A stretch of DNA of 64,000 nucleotides from Erythrobacter sp. (GCA_009993605.1 JAACTB010000019.1:26562-90561); one strand, 5' to 3'. Counted from the stretch's first letter, positions 27,121 through 35,946 are shown. Notes: generated by a model not told the origin, from the sequence alone. Numbers and translations are program-made.

Positions 27121-27357
27121 TCAGGACGTGGGGGCTTGCGTGGTCAGTTGCAAGGCGTGGAGTTCGCCGCCCATGCGCGTGCCCAACGCCTCGTAGACGA
27201 GCTTGTGCTGCTGCACCCGGCTCTTGCCCGCAAAAGCGGGGCTGACGACGTGGGCGGCGTAATGATCGCCATCTCCGGCAAGGTCGCGGATCGTGATATC
27301 GGCGTCGGGGAGGCCTTCGCGGATCAGTCGCTCGATTTCGTCTGCTGCCATCGGCAT
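27121..27357 (-). CDS. bolA: BolA family protein
   Basis: A 78-residue BolA-fold protein with the family pattern DGDHYAAHVVSPAFAGKSRVQQHKLVYEAL split across the middle (key His in the VQQHKLVY helix). BolA proteins form [2Fe-2S]-bridged complexes with monothiol glutaredoxins. It lies 36 nt upstream of grxD and 4 nt after the zeta inhibitor gene. The ATG at 27357 is chosen; two residues later is an alternative Met. Confidence 0.93.
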   Translation of the reverse strand: MPMAADEIERLIREGLPDADITIRDLAGDGDHYAAHVVSPAFAGKSRVQQHKLVYEALGTRMGGELHALQLTTQAPTS

Positions 27358-27361
27358 CGGA

Positions 27362-27697
27362 TCAGGCCCTCCCGTCGCGCGCATCGCCCATGAACTGGCG
27401 GCGCGCCTCGACACTGCATTCGCTCAGTTTGGCGCGGATGTCGGCTTCGCTGACGTCGCAATCGGCGGCGGTCAGATCGCCGAGCAGCTTGCGGACCACG
27501 TCCTCGTCGCCCGCTTCCTCGAAATCGGCCTGGACGACGGCCTTCTTGTAGGCGTCGGTTTCTTCCTCGCTGAGGTTCATCAGGCCCGCCGCCCATTCGC
27601 CGAGCAGGCGATTGCGGCGCGCGGCGATCTTGAAGGCGTTTTCCTCGTCAAAGGCGAACTTGGCTTCCTCGCCGCGCTCACGATCCTTGAAGTCCAT
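27362..27697 (-). CDS. ATP synthase inhibitor subunit zeta (DUF1476)
   Basis: A 111-residue protein matching the alphaproteobacterial DUF1476 family: N-terminal FKDRERGEEAKFAFDEE, then RRNRLLGEWAAGLM and a four-helix C-terminal part. In Paracoccus this protein blocks ATP hydrolysis by the F1Fo ATP synthase. The N-terminal inhibitory helix is intact here. First gene of the unit with bolA and grxD. Confidence 0.93.
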   Translation of the reverse strand: MDFKDRERGEEAKFAFDEENAFKIAARRNRLLGEWAAGLMNLSEEETDAYKKAVVQADFEEAGDEDVVRKLLGDLTAADCDVSEADIRAKLSECSVEARRQFMGDARDGRA

Positions 27698-27780
27698 AAA
27701 CCGTATCCTCTCGAAAAATCAGGTCGCGAGGCAGATAGGCGCGCGGCGAAGCGCGGGCAAGCGGGTCGCCGCGGCGCGCG

Positions 27781-28776
27781 TCACATCGTGACGACCAACT
27801 TGCCGATCGCGCTGCGGCTTTCGAGCTTGGCGATCGCCTCGTGGGCTTTGTCGAGCGGGTAGGTCTCGCTGATCAGCGGAGCGATCTTGCCATCCTGCCA
27901 CAGCTGGAAGAGCTCGGCGATGTTGGCGGCGTTCTTCTCCGGCTCGCGCGCGGTGAAGGCGCCCCAGAACACGCCGCGAATGTCGCAGCTTTTCAGCAGA
28001 GTGAGGTTGAGCGGCATCTTGGCGATCCCCGCCGGGAAACCGATGACGAGGAAGCGGCCCTCCCAGGCGATCGAACGCAAGGCCGGTTCGGAATAATCGC
28101 CGCCCACGATGTCGTAGACGATGTCCGCCCCCTCGGGCCCCAGCGCGTCCTTGAATTGCTGGGCGAGCGCTTTCGACTGGTCTTTGTCGAACGGGGCGCG
28201 GTCGTAGATCACGACCTCGTCGGCACCGGCCTTCTTCGCGACCTCGCCCTTTTCTTCCGTCGAAACGGCGGCGACCACGCGCGCGCCATAGGCCTTGGCG
28301 AGTTCCACCGCCGAGAGGCCGACGCCGCCCGCAGCGCCGAGCACAAGGACGGTATCGCCAGCCTTGATGTCGCCGCGATCCTTGAGGCCGTGGATCGTGG
28401 TCCCGTAGGTCATCAATAGCGCGCTTGCCTGGACGAGATCGATCCCCTCGGGCACCTTGAAGAGCCGAGCGGCGGGCACCACGACCTGTTCGCGCAGGCC
28501 GCCGGCACCGATCCCGGCGATCACCCGGTCGCCGACCTGCCAGCCCGACACGCCTTCGCCGAGCGCGGCCACCGTCCCCGAAATCTCGCCGCCGGGCGAG
28601 AAGGGGCGGGGCGGCTTCATCTGGTACATGTCCTTGATGATCAGGCTGTCGGGGAAATTGATCGCGCAGGCGGCGACGTCGATCAGCACTTCGCCCTTGC
28701 CGGGCGTGGGACTGTCCAGATCCTCGACCACGAGGGTGTCGGGACCGCCGACCTCTTTCGACAAGACTGCTTTCAT
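27781..28776 (-). CDS. NADPH:quinone oxidoreductase-like zinc-free MDR enzyme
   Basis: A 331-residue medium-chain dehydrogenase/reductase with the nucleotide-binding motif LGAAGGVGLSAVELAK (about residues 146-161) and no zinc-binding Cys clusters, as in quinone oxidoreductases. It probably reduces quinones or enones with NADPH in the cytoplasm. It lies about 34 nt downstream of leuD on the same strand, so it may be co-transcribed, without an obvious link to leucine synthesis. Confidence 0.88.
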   Translation of the reverse strand: MKAVLSKEVGGPDTLVVEDLDSPTPGKGEVLIDVAACAINFPDSLIIKDMYQMKPPRPFSPGGEISGTVAALGEGVSGWQVGDRVIAGIGAGGLREQVVVPAARLFKVPEGIDLVQASALLMTYGTTIHGLKDRGDIKAGDTVLVLGAAGGVGLSAVELAKAYGARVVAAVSTEEKGEVAKKAGADEVVIYDRAPFDKDQSKALAQQFKDALGPEGADIVYDIVGGDYSEPALRSIAWEGRFLVIGFPAGIAKMPLNLTLLKSCDIRGVFWGAFTAREPEKNAANIAELFQLWQDGKIAPLISETYPLDKAHEAIAKLESRSAIGKLVVTM

Positions 28777-28810
28777 GGCGGCTCTCTCCTAGATTTTCGG
28801 TGTATTGGGT

Positions 28811-29413
28811 TTAGCGGCTGACGGCCAAGGGGCGATCCAGCCAGGGTAGGTCCTGCGCGCGCCCGGCCTCGTGATGCGTGATCGCATCGGTGCTGGCGAG
28901 CGTCAGGCCGATCTCGTCCAACCCCTCCAGCAGGCAGCGTTTGCGAAACGGGTCCACATCGAAGGCGAAACGGTCTTGAAACGGGGTCGTAACGATCTGG
29001 TTCTCGAGATCGATCGTGATCGGGTGCGTTTGCGCGACCTCCAACAGGCGATCGACCTGTTCCTGCGCCAGTTCCACCGCGAGGATCCCGTTCTTGAAGG
29101 CGTTGCCCGAAAAGATGTCGGAAAAGCTCGGCGCGATCACGGCGGTCAGCCCCATGTCGAGCATCGCCCAGGCGGCGTGTTCGCGGCTCGACCCGCAGCC
29201 GAAATTGTCTCCTGCGATCAGGATCGGCGCACCGGCGAAATCCTCCACATCGAAGGGGTTGCCCGGCGCCTGGCGAATGGTTTCGAACGCGCCTTTGCCG
29301 AGGCCTTCGCGGCTGACCGTTTTGAGCCAGTGCGCGGGGATGATCACGTCGGTGTCGACGTTCTTGAGCCCCAGCGGAATGGCGCGACCGTGAATGGTGG
29401 AGACGGCGCGCAT
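28811..29413 (-). CDS. leuD: 3-isopropylmalate dehydratase small subunit
   Basis: A 200-residue LeuD protein. [14 protein letters not shown] near the N-terminus and the later [17 protein letters not shown] are the family signatures. It pairs with LeuC to isomerise 2-isopropylmalate to 3-isopropylmalate in leucine biosynthesis. The ATG at 29413 shares one base with the stop of the small gene between leuC and leuD (TGATG), so translation is coupled. Confidence 0.96.
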   Translation of the reverse strand: MRAVSTIHGRAIPLGLKNVDTDVIIPAHWLKTVSREGLGKGAFETIRQAPGNPFDVEDFAGAPILIAGDNFGCGSSREHAAWAMLDMGLTAVIAPSFSDIFSGNAFKNGILAVELAQEQVDRLLEVAQTHPITIDLENQIVTTPFQDRFAFDVDPFRKRCLLEGLDEIGLTLASTDAITHHEAGRAQDLPWLDRPLAVSR

Positions 29414-29577
29414 CAATCGGTTTCGGGCGCTTCCCCGGAAGGAATCGCGCCGGGCTGTCTGGGCTTGTTCCGGTCGGTCTTCTGCTTGCGCTTGCCTGCA
29501 TAGAGCAGGGCGGCGGCGATGGCGGCGGAGCCGATCGCGCCCGCGATGGCGGCGGTGGATTTAGGAAGTTTGCTCAT
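29413..29577 (-). CDS. Small single-pass membrane protein between leuC and leuD
   Basis: A 54-residue ORF: a short basic start (SKLPKST), one Ala/Gly/Ile-rich membrane helix (about residues 8-25), then a basic stretch ([11 protein letters not shown]) and a hydrophilic tail. The positive-inside pattern puts the C-terminus in the cytoplasm. It begins 37 nt after leuC and its stop overlaps the leuD start. No family is recognised. It is small, so it is supported mainly by position and tight spacing. Confidence 0.6.
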   Translation of the reverse strand: MSKLPKSTAAIAGAIGSAAIAAALLYAGKRKQKTDRNKPRQPGAIPSGEAPETD

Positions 29578-29614
29578 GAAAGTCTCATGCGGAAGGTGGC
29601 GGAGGCTGGCAAGA

Positions 29615-31057
29615 TCAAAGCTGGCGGACATCGGCGATGCGCCCGGTGACGGCAGCAGCGGCGGCCATGGCCGGGCTCATCAGATGGGTGCGCGCGCCGG
29701 GCCCCTGTCGGCCGACAAAATTGCGGTTCGAGGTGCTGGCGCAGCGTTCGCCCGGCGGCACCTTGTCGGGGTTCATGGCGAGGCAGGCCGAACAGCCCGG
29801 CTCGCGCCATTCGAAGCCCGCATCGGTGAAGACCTTGTCGAGGCCTTCTTCCTCCGCCTGCCGTTTGACGAGGCCCGATCCCGGCACCGCGATCGCCCAG
29901 CGCACATTCGCCGCCTTGGTCCGTCCGCGCAGCACCTCTGCGGCGGCGCGCAGATCCTCGATCCGGCTGTTGGTGCAGCTGCCGATGAAGACGTTCTCGA
30001 TTCTGACGTCCGCGATCGGCGTTCCCGGTTCGAGACCCATGTAATCGAGGCTCTTGCGCGCGGCGGCCTGTTTGGACGGGTCGGCGAAGCTGCCGGGCGC
30101 GGGCACGCTGCCGCCCACCGCCACCACGTCTTCGGGGCTGGTACCCCAGCTTACGGTCGGTTCGACATCGGCGGCGTCGATAACGACCGACTTGTCGAAG
30201 ACGGCGCCTTTATCGGTGCGGAGCGAGCGCCACCATTCGACCGCGCGGTCCCAGGCCTCGCCCTGCGGGGCGTAGGGGCGGCCTTTCAGATAGGAAAACA
30301 CCGTATCGTCTGGCGCGATCAGGCCTGCGCGCGCGCCGCCTTCGATCGACATGTTGCAGACCGTCAGCCGTCCTTCGACACTCATATTCTCGAACACGGA
30401 ACCACGATATTCGATCACATGGCCGGTCCCGCCGCCCGTGCCGATCACGCCGATGATGTGGAGGATCAGGTCCTTGGGCGTGACGCCGGGGCCGAGTTCG
30501 CCCTCGACGCGGATTTCCATCGTTTTCGAGCGGCGCAATTGCAGCGTCTGGGTCGCCAGCACATGCTCGACCTCGCTGGTGCCGATCCCGAAGGCGAGCG
30601 CGCCGACCCCGCCATGCGCGGCGGTGTGCGAATCGCCGCAGACGATCGTTGCGCCGGGGAGGGAGAAACCCTGTTCCGGGCCGACGACATGGACGATCCC
30701 CTGCTCGGGCGCGACCGCGTCGATATAGCGGATGCCGAAGGAGGGCGCGTTGCGCTCCAGCGCGGCGAGCTGCGCGGCGCTCTGCGGATCGTCGATGGGA
30801 AGCCGTGCGCCATCGGGCGCGAGCCGCGCGGTGGTCGGCAGATTGTGGTCGGGCACGGCGAGCGTCAGATCGGGCCTGCGCACCGTGCGCCCCGCGAGGC
30901 GCAGCGCCTCGAACGCCTGCGGGCTGGTAACCTCGTGGACGAGATGCCGGTCGATATAGAGCAGGCAGGTATCGTCCGAAGCGGGACCATCGGGCCGCGC
31001 CACGACATGGGCGTCCCAGATCTTTTCGTAGAGCGTGCGGGGGCGGCTGGCCATCAT
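29615..31057 (-). CDS. leuC: 3-isopropylmalate dehydratase large subunit
   Basis: A 480-residue aconitase-family protein. [4Fe-4S] ligand Cys residues are in [13 protein letters not shown] and [25 protein letters not shown] is also characteristic. It is the catalytic subunit of isopropylmalate isomerase in leucine biosynthesis. The start is at one of two adjacent ATGs (31057 or 31054). No attenuator or T-box was recognised upstream. Confidence 0.96.
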   Translation of the reverse strand: MMASRPRTLYEKIWDAHVVARPDGPASDDTCLLYIDRHLVHEVTSPQAFEALRLAGRTVRRPDLTLAVPDHNLPTTARLAPDGARLPIDDPQSAAQLAALERNAPSFGIRYIDAVAPEQGIVHVVGPEQGFSLPGATIVCGDSHTAAHGGVGALAFGIGTSEVEHVLATQTLQLRRSKTMEIRVEGELGPGVTPKDLILHIIGVIGTGGGTGHVIEYRGSVFENMSVEGRLTVCNMSIEGGARAGLIAPDDTVFSYLKGRPYAPQGEAWDRAVEWWRSLRTDKGAVFDKSVVIDAADVEPTVSWGTSPEDVVAVGGSVPAPGSFADPSKQAAARKSLDYMGLEPGTPIADVRIENVFIGSCTNSRIEDLRAAAEVLRGRTKAANVRWAIAVPGSGLVKRQAEEEGLDKVFTDAGFEWREPGCSACLAMNPDKVPPGERCASTSNRNFVGRQGPGARTHLMSPAMAAAAAVTGRIADVRQL

Positions 31058-31168
31058 GGCGCTTTTTCTGCGGCAGCCTCGTCCCTCGCGCAAGGCGCCA
31101 GCGCCCTTCCTCGCAATGGCTTTACGAATGTCATGGAAAGGTAAGGTTTAATGCGCTAACTGACACAT

Positions 31169-31591
31169 ATGTCAGCAAAGCCCTTCAGCCATCCGATTAC
31201 CGTCCACCCCGAAGACATCGACTTCATGGGCCATGTCAACAATGCCCGCTATCTCGGCTGGGTGCAGGACACGGTGCTTGCCCATTGGCAAAAACTCGCC
31301 CCTGCGGAAGAGGTGGCGAGCAAGGCGTGGGTCGCCCTGAAGCACGAGATCACCTATCGCCGCCCCGCCTTCCTGCATGACGCGGTGATCGCGGAAACCG
31401 TGCTGGAAAAGATCGCGGGCGCCCGTTCGTTCTACAACACCGTCATCCGCCGGGGCGAGGAAGTGCTGGCCGAGGTGCAGAGCATGTGGTGCTGCCTCGA
31501 CAGCGAAACCCACCGGCCCGCGCGCATCAGCCGCCATGTGGCGGAAACCTTTTTCGGAATGCCGGCGAAGGCGAAGACCAGCGGTGCCTGA
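31169..31591 (+). CDS. Hot-dog acyl-CoA thioesterase
   Basis: A 140-residue protein of the 4-hydroxybenzoyl-CoA thioesterase (YbgC/FadM) family. EDIDFMGHVNNARYL holds the catalytic Asp (Asp17) and the typical GHVNN turn. It hydrolyses acyl-CoA thioesters in the cytoplasm; the natural substrate is not clear. It is divergent from leuC and ends 56 nt before crtW. Confidence 0.9.
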   Translation: MSAKPFSHPITVHPEDIDFMGHVNNARYLGWVQDTVLAHWQKLAPAEEVASKAWVALKHEITYRRPAFLHDAVIAETVLEKIAGARSFYNTVIRRGEEVLAEVQSMWCCLDSETHRPARISRHVAETFFGMPAKAKTSGA

Positions 31592-31647
31592 CGCCCTGAG
31601 TCTTTGAAACCTTTGCGCTTGATAGGCTGCGGCCCTATATTCGCGCC

Positions 31648-32430
31648 ATGCGAAGCCGGACCGAGACAGAGATCGCGCCCACCGGGCGGCGACAGCAGGC
31701 GGCAACCGGCCTTATCCTGACAGCGGCGATCTTCGCCGCGTGGCTGGCGCTGCACCTCTATGCGATGTTCGGCTTCGTCTTGAGCTGGAGCAGCCTGCCG
31801 CTCGCTCTGATCCTCGCCGCGCTGCTGTGCTGGCTGTCGGTCGGAATGTTCATCGCCAGCCACGATGCCATGCACGGATCGCTGGTGCCCGGCGGCGGTG
31901 CGATCAACGATGCGATCGGGGGTTTTCTCCTGTTCGTCTATGCCGGCTTCGGGTGGAAGCGGATGCGGGCGGCGCATTTCGCCCACCACAAGGCCCCCGG
32001 CACAGCGGGCGACCCCGATTTCAGCGTCGATCATCCCACGCGGTTCTGGCCGTGGTACGGGGTGTTCCTGCGCCGGTATTTCGGATGGCAGTCGATCGCC
32101 TTCGTCGGCACGGTGGTCACGGTCTACTGGCTGGTGGCGGGCGTTCCGGTGGCGAACATCGTAATTCTCTACGGACTGCCCGCGATCGCCTCCTCGCTCC
32201 AGCTGTTCTATTTCGGGACCTATCGGCCCCACCGCCATGACGAACGCGGCTTCAGCGATCGCCACAATGCGCGCAGCGACGATCTGGGCACGCTCGCCTC
32301 GCTGGCGTCGTGTTTCCATTTCGGATATCATCACGAACACCATCGCGCGCCGCATATCCCATGGTGGGGCCTGCCCGCCGCGCGCCGCGCGCTGATCGAA
32401 CGAGACCGCCTTCAAGAGACCCGCCCGTGA
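31648..32430 (+). CDS. crtW: Beta-carotene ketolase CrtW
   Basis: A 260-residue membrane di-iron oxygenase with the three His boxes HDAMH (72-76), HFAHH (110-114) and HHEHH (228-232), plus WLSVGMFIASHD and SLQLFYFGTYRPHR as in bacterial CrtW. It adds keto groups at C4/C4' of beta-ionone rings. There is no ribosome site before the ATG. A TTGCGC/TATATT pair with 17-bp spacing ends at 31641, so the message may be leaderless. The stop overlaps the crtZ start by 4 nt. Confidence 0.93.
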   Translation: MRSRTETEIAPTGRRQQAATGLILTAAIFAAWLALHLYAMFGFVLSWSSLPLALILAALLCWLSVGMFIASHDAMHGSLVPGGGAINDAIGGFLLFVYAGFGWKRMRAAHFAHHKAPGTAGDPDFSVDHPTRFWPWYGVFLRRYFGWQSIAFVGTVVTVYWLVAGVPVANIVILYGLPAIASSLQLFYFGTYRPHRHDERGFSDRHNARSDDLGTLASLASCFHFGYHHEHHRAPHIPWWGLPAARRALIERDRLQETRP

Positions 32431-32939
32431 GCCTTCCCGCCATTCTCCTCACCATTGTCCTGTCGATCGTCGGCATGGAGATTTTCGCCTGGTGGGCGCA
32501 CAAATACGTGATGCATGGCTGGGGCTGGGGCTGGCATCGCGACCATCACGAACCGCATGACAACGCGCTGGAGAAGAACGATCTCTACGCGGTCACGTTC
32601 GGGACGATCGTGTTCGCGATGTTCGCGGTGGGATATTTCGTGTCCGAACCGCTGTGGTGGATCGCGTTCGGGATCACCTGCTACGGCCTGATCTACACCG
32701 TCATCCATGACGGGCTTGTGCATCAGCGTTATTTCAAATGGGTGCCCAAGCGCGGCTATGCCAAGCGGCTGGTGCAGGCGCACAAGCTTCATCACGCGAC
32801 CGTGGGCAAGGAAGGCGGGGTCAGCTTCGGCTTCGTCTTCGCAAGCGATCCGGCGAAGCTGAAGGCCGAATTGAAGCGCCAGCGCGAGGCGGGCGCCGCC
32901 GTGGTGCGCGAGAGCGCCGGGCTCGACAAGGTCCGCTAA
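32427..32939 (+). CDS. crtZ: Beta-carotene hydroxylase CrtZ
   Basis: A 170-residue membrane hydroxylase with four His motifs: HKYVMH (25-30), HRDHH (37-41), HDGLVH (94-99) and HKLHH (119-123). It adds 3-hydroxyl groups to carotenoid rings; with CrtW this gives an astaxanthin-type product. The GTG at 32427 overlaps the crtW stop. The carotenoid backbone genes are not in this window. Confidence 0.94.
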   Translation: MSLPAILLTIVLSIVGMEIFAWWAHKYVMHGWGWGWHRDHHEPHDNALEKNDLYAVTFGTIVFAMFAVGYFVSEPLWWIAFGITCYGLIYTVIHDGLVHQRYFKWVPKRGYAKRLVQAHKLHHATVGKEGGVSFGFVFASDPAKLKAELKRQREAGAAVVRESAGLDKVR

Positions 32940-32942
32940 GCC

Positions 32943-33290
32943 TTATTCCGGGCGGGTGGCGATCCAGGTTCCGGTGATCGCCAGCACGGCAAGCGAAATC
33001 CAGTGATAGGGCGCACCCAGCGTCCAGTAGGTCAGCGCCGCACCCGCCACCAGCGAGGCGATCGCCAGATATTTCGCGCGCCGCCCGATCGCGCGCCGGG
33101 CCCGCCAGTCGTGGATCGGCGGGCCCCAGCGGGGATGGTCGAGCAGCCGTTTCTCCCAGGCGGGATTGCCGCGCGCGAACAGGAAGGCGGCTAATAACAG
33201 GAACGGGACGGTGGGGAGCAGCGGCAGGAATGCGCCGATTACGCCGAGGCTCAGGCTGAGGAGACCGAGCGCGAGATAGAGGCGGCGCAT
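32943..33290 (-). CDS. ybaN: YbaN family (DUF454) inner-membrane protein
   Basis: A 115-residue small membrane protein with the family core LGVIGAFLPLLPTVPFLLLAAF split by a short loop, then a basic cytoplasmic turn (DWRARRAIGRRAK) and two C-terminal helices. Function is unknown for the family. It follows sufE by 18 nt and may share its transcript. Confidence 0.85.
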   Translation of the reverse strand: MRRLYLALGLLSLSLGVIGAFLPLLPTVPFLLLAAFLFARGNPAWEKRLLDHPRWGPPIHDWRARRAIGRRAKYLAIASLVAGAALTYWTLGAPYHWISLAVLAITGTWIATRPE

Positions 33291-33308
33291 GGCGCGCTTG
33301 CGGCACGC

Positions 33309-33713
33309 TCAGGAAGCGAGGCGCGCGGCATGTTCCTGTACCAGGGCGATCATATTGGGCACGCCCTGGGTCCGGTTGCTCGAGAGCTGGTTCTTGAGAT
33401 CGAACGGAGCGAGCGCTTCGGCGACGTCCATCTTCGCGACCTCGTCGGCGGGCCTGTCCTGCACGGCGGCGACCACCAGCGCGACGATCCCCTTGGTGAT
33501 CGCGGCATTGCTGTCGGCGAGGAAATGCAACCGCTCTGCATCGCCGGTGGGATAGACCCACACCGCCGCCGAACAGCCGCGCACCAGCGTGGCGTCGGTC
33601 TTCAATGCATCGGGCATGGGTTCCAGATCACGGCCCAGTTCGATCAGCAGGCGATAGCGTTCGTCGCCTTCGAGAAATTCGTATTCTTCGGCTATGTCAT
33701 CGAGTGCGCGCAT
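33309..33713 (-). CDS. sufE: SufE, cysteine desulfurase sulfur acceptor
   Basis: A 134-residue SufE-family protein. The active Cys47 is in VRGCSAAVWV, and the NQLSSNRTQGVPNM block near the end is typical. It accepts persulfide sulfur from a SufS-type desulfurase for iron-sulfur cluster assembly. It lies 24 nt downstream of the psp accessory genes and may be partly transcribed with them. Confidence 0.92.
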   Translation of the reverse strand: MRALDDIAEEYEFLEGDERYRLLIELGRDLEPMPDALKTDATLVRGCSAAVWVYPTGDAERLHFLADSNAAITKGIVALVVAAVQDRPADEVAKMDVAEALAPFDLKNQLSSNRTQGVPNMIALVQEHAARLAS

Positions 33714-33737
33714 GAGCCGCCATCTAGGCGCTTCGCG

Positions 33738-33980
33738 TCACAATTCCACCCCGCTCGCGATCGCTTCCAGTTTGCGGATGCGTTCCTTCAGGTCGGATAT
33801 CTCGATCCGGGCCGCGCCGATGGTGCTGCCGCGTTCGGGTTCTTGGTTCATGCCAACCAGCTCGCGCTCCTTCAGCGCCAACCAGCCGCGCCAGCCGACC
33901 AAAAGGGCCGTGGCCGTGATCGCGAGCCCGATCAGGGCGGCGACCGCGATGATGATGGTGGGGTCGAACATTTCCCTCAT
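33738..33980 (-). CDS. Small membrane protein, PspB-like coiled-coil paralogue 5
   Basis: An 80-residue protein: one N-terminal membrane helix (about residues 9-32) and a short coiled coil ending ISDLKERIRKLEAIAS. The last part is a shortened version of the LExRVRVLERIA block shared by the five genes after pspC and by PspB. The ATG at 33980 has AGGAAAGGAC upstream. It is last in the series, 42 nt after paralogue 4. Confidence 0.72.
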   Translation of the reverse strand: MREMFDPTIIIAVAALIGLAITATALLVGWRGWLALKERELVGMNQEPERGSTIGAARIEISDLKERIRKLEAIASGVEL

Positions 33981-34022
33981 GTCCTTTCCTCGAAGGGGCC
34001 ATTCGAAAGGCTTGGCGGCCCG

Positions 34023-34331
34023 TCAGTCCTTGTCGTGTTTCTCGTCCTCGGTGCGCAAAGCGTCGATCTCGGCGGAAAGCCGCCGTGTCTCGCGCGCGTC
34101 GAGGGAATTGCTTTCGGTGGCGATGCGTTCGAGCACGCGGATGCGCTCGCGCAAATTCTCGACCTCGCGCCGCAGTTCGCGCGCGTCGCCATCCTCGCGA
34201 GGAGGCGGGAAGACGGGATTGCCGTCCTCGTCGCGCGTCACGCCCAGCGTGTGATCGTGGCGGCGCGTGAATATCTGGACGACGCCCCAGATGACGATGC
34301 CGACCAGCGCGACCAGAGCCCAGCCGGTCAT
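34023..34331 (-). CDS. Small membrane protein, PspB-like coiled-coil paralogue 4
   Basis: A 102-residue protein with an N-terminal membrane helix (about residues 3-20), an acidic linker, then a coiled coil containing NLRERIRVLERIATES, the motif shared with its neighbours. A longer second coil (AREIRRLSAEIDALR-type heptads) follows. Its ATG overlaps the stop of paralogue 3 (ATGA). Not a recognised named family; grouped by shared layout and motif. Confidence 0.75.
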   Translation of the reverse strand: MTGWALVALVGIVIWGVVQIFTRRHDHTLGVTRDEDGNPVFPPPREDGDARELRREVENLRERIRVLERIATESNSLDARETRRLSAEIDALRTEDEKHDKD

Positions 34332-34615
34332 TGCATGCTCTCCTTCAGCTCATCACCGTCGCGCAGATCCTCGATCTGCATGGCGAGATCGGAGTCGCGA
34401 TCGGTGGCGATCCGTTCGAGCACGCGCACGCGCGCTTCCAGCTTCTGCGCCTTGGCGGCGTATTGCGCGGCCTGTTCGGCGGTCTTGTTGGCCATCAGCT
34501 CCATCTGCCTTTCCTTGTGCTTGAGCCAGGTCTGGAAGGTGTCCTGCGCTATGCCAAGCACGATGGTGACCAGCGCCACGATGCCGATCATCAAGGGGAT
34601 GATTTCCCAACCCAT
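34328..34615 (-). CDS. Small membrane protein, PspB-like coiled-coil paralogue 3
   Basis: A 95-residue protein: membrane helix about residues 5-24, then AAQYAAKAQKLEARVRVLERIATDRD and LAMQIEDLRD, nearly the same as paralogue 1. The ATG at 34615 is used because it overlaps the upstream stop; the longer frame upstream runs inside paralogue 2. Close similarity to paralogue 1 suggests a recent duplication. Confidence 0.78.
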   Translation of the reverse strand: MGWEIIPLMIGIVALVTIVLGIAQDTFQTWLKHKERQMELMANKTAEQAAQYAAKAQKLEARVRVLERIATDRDSDLAMQIEDLRDGDELKESMQ

Positions 34616-34941
34616 CAATTCGCCTCCGTGCCGCTGTCCTTGAGCCGCTCGAATTCCTGGCTCAGCTGATAGCCCCGATCGGTGACGATGCGTTCGACAT
34701 TGGCGAGCCGGTCCTTCATCGCGCCCATCTCGGCGCGCAATTGCGCATTTTCCTGCGTCAACAAACGCACGCGCTCTTCCGATTCGGCGCTCTTCGGGTA
34801 CATCGGTTTGCCCCAGCCATTGTCGAGAGGATAGCCGTGGCGGATGCGCAGCCAGGTGGTGATGACCCATCCGGCGCTGATCGAGGCGATGCCGATGCCG
34901 AACATGGGCGCCAGCGCTTCGAGGAACAGAAGCTTGTCCAT
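34615..34941 (-). CDS. Small membrane protein, PspB-like coiled-coil paralogue 2
   Basis: A 108-residue protein with an N-terminal membrane helix (about residues 5-30), a short loop (GYPLDNGWGKPMYP), and a coiled coil ending MKDRLANVERIVTDRGYQLSQEFERLKD. AAGGAGG lies 7 nt before the ATG at 34941. The ATG shares a base with the upstream stop, so it is translationally coupled. Confidence 0.77.
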   Translation of the reverse strand: MDKLLFLEALAPMFGIGIASISAGWVITTWLRIRHGYPLDNGWGKPMYPKSAESEERVRLLTQENAQLRAEMGAMKDRLANVERIVTDRGYQLSQEFERLKDSGTEAN

Positions 34942-35240
34942 CACACGGCCTCCTTGCGAGCGATGTTCAGCGGGGTGCCGCTATCCGTCGTCTCGACGGC
35001 GCGCGTATCGCGCAGTGCCTCGATCTGGGTCGCGACGTCGTATCCCTTGTCGGTCACGATGCGTTCGAGGACGCGGACCCTGTCTTCGAGCTGCTGGATA
35101 TTGCTGGCGTATTGCGCTGCTTTTTCCGCACTGTCTTGCGCGGTGACGCTCAGGCGCTTGCTCTCCAACTTGCTGCGGCTGACCGTCCAGACGATGAACA
35201 TCACCATCAGGAAGGGCGCGAAAGCGATCATCCATTCCAT
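34941..35240 (-). CDS. Small membrane protein, PspB-like coiled-coil paralogue 1
   Basis: A 99-residue protein: membrane helix about residues 4-20, then AAQYASNIQQLEDRVRVLERIVTDKGYD and TQIEALRD. The LEDRVRVLERIV block aligns with PspB's LDERMDTVERLV. AGGAGGA precedes the ATG. It is 35 nt downstream of pspC and starts the run of overlapping small genes. A role beside PspB/PspC at the inner membrane is inferred from context. Confidence 0.78.
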   Translation of the reverse strand: MEWMIAFAPFLMVMFIVWTVSRSKLESKRLSVTAQDSAEKAAQYASNIQQLEDRVRVLERIVTDKGYDVATQIEALRDTRAVETTDSGTPLNIARKEAV

Positions 35241-35275
35241 CTCAGATTCCTCCTGTTCCCCTTATCCTGCGCCCC

Positions 35276-35650
35276 TCAGCGCAGGCGCTCGATCTCGGCG
35301 GTGAGCCGCGGGTTCGAGCTGACGTAGAATGTTTCGACTTCGGCCAGGCGGCGGTCCACGTCCTTCATCTTGGCGCGGATTTCGCGGGCCGTGCGCTTCG
35401 GGCTCTGCCGGACGCGCTGCCAGTACCGGTTCTCGTCCTGATCGGCGTAGAGATAGGGCGGCTTCTTATCGAGCAGCAGGCCGGCGATGAAATAGGCGGG
35501 CAGGGCGAAGCCGGTGATGAGGACCATGATCACGACCGCCATGCGCAGCCAGAACACATTGACCCCGGTATAGTCCGCGAGGCCCGAGCACACGCCCATC
35601 AGCTTCGCATTCTGCTTGTCGCGATAGAGAGTGGTGCGGGGGCTGTTCAT
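35276..35650 (-). CDS. pspC: PspC domain membrane protein
   Basis: A 124-residue protein with an N-terminal PspC domain: LYRDKQNAKLMGVCSGLADYTGVN, then a membrane helix with PAYFIAGLLL. The cytoplasmic C-terminal coil ends RLAEVETFYVSSNPRLTAEIERL. PspC senses envelope stress with PspB and relieves PspA inhibition of PspF. Its ATG overlaps the pspB stop by 4 nt. Confidence 0.92.
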   Translation of the reverse strand: MNSPRTTLYRDKQNAKLMGVCSGLADYTGVNVFWLRMAVVIMVLITGFALPAYFIAGLLLDKKPPYLYADQDENRYWQRVRQSPKRTAREIRAKMKDVDRRLAEVETFYVSSNPRLTAEIERLR

Positions 35651-35943
35651 TTCATCGATCCTTTCTTTTCGGCCATCATCTGCTCGAGTTCGCGCAGCTG
35701 CTGGTTGTCGACCTCGCTGTCGTGGACGAGGCGGGCGGGCTTGAAATCGGCGTTGTCGCTGGCGACCAGGCGCTCGACCGTGTCCATGCGCTCATCGAGG
35801 CGCTTGGCGAGGTTGTAGAGCTCTTCGAGCAGGACCTCGTCATCGCTGGTGATCGAAGCGGAGGTCTTCCACTTGGTCACGTAGTGCAGGACGATCCACG
35901 GCAGGGCGATCAGCAGAGCGACGACAAAAAAGACTTCTTCCAT
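35647..35943 (-). CDS. pspB: PspB-like membrane protein
   Basis: A 98-residue protein: N-terminal membrane helix (about residues 3-22), then a coiled coil LYNLAKRLDERMDTVERLVASDN, the PspB hallmark. It works with PspC to sense membrane stress. It starts 3 nt after pspA ends and overlaps pspC. The C-terminal tail is somewhat longer than the Escherichia coli protein. Confidence 0.88.
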   Translation of the reverse strand: MEEVFFVVALLIALPWIVLHYVTKWKTSASITSDDEVLLEELYNLAKRLDERMDTVERLVASDNADFKPARLVHDSEVDNQQLRELEQMMAEKKGSMK

Positions 35944-35946
35944 GGA

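Noticed and set aside
31058..31168. T-box or leader-peptide attenuator before leuC
   Set aside because: The gap is short, with no run of Leu codons and no T-box core sequence.
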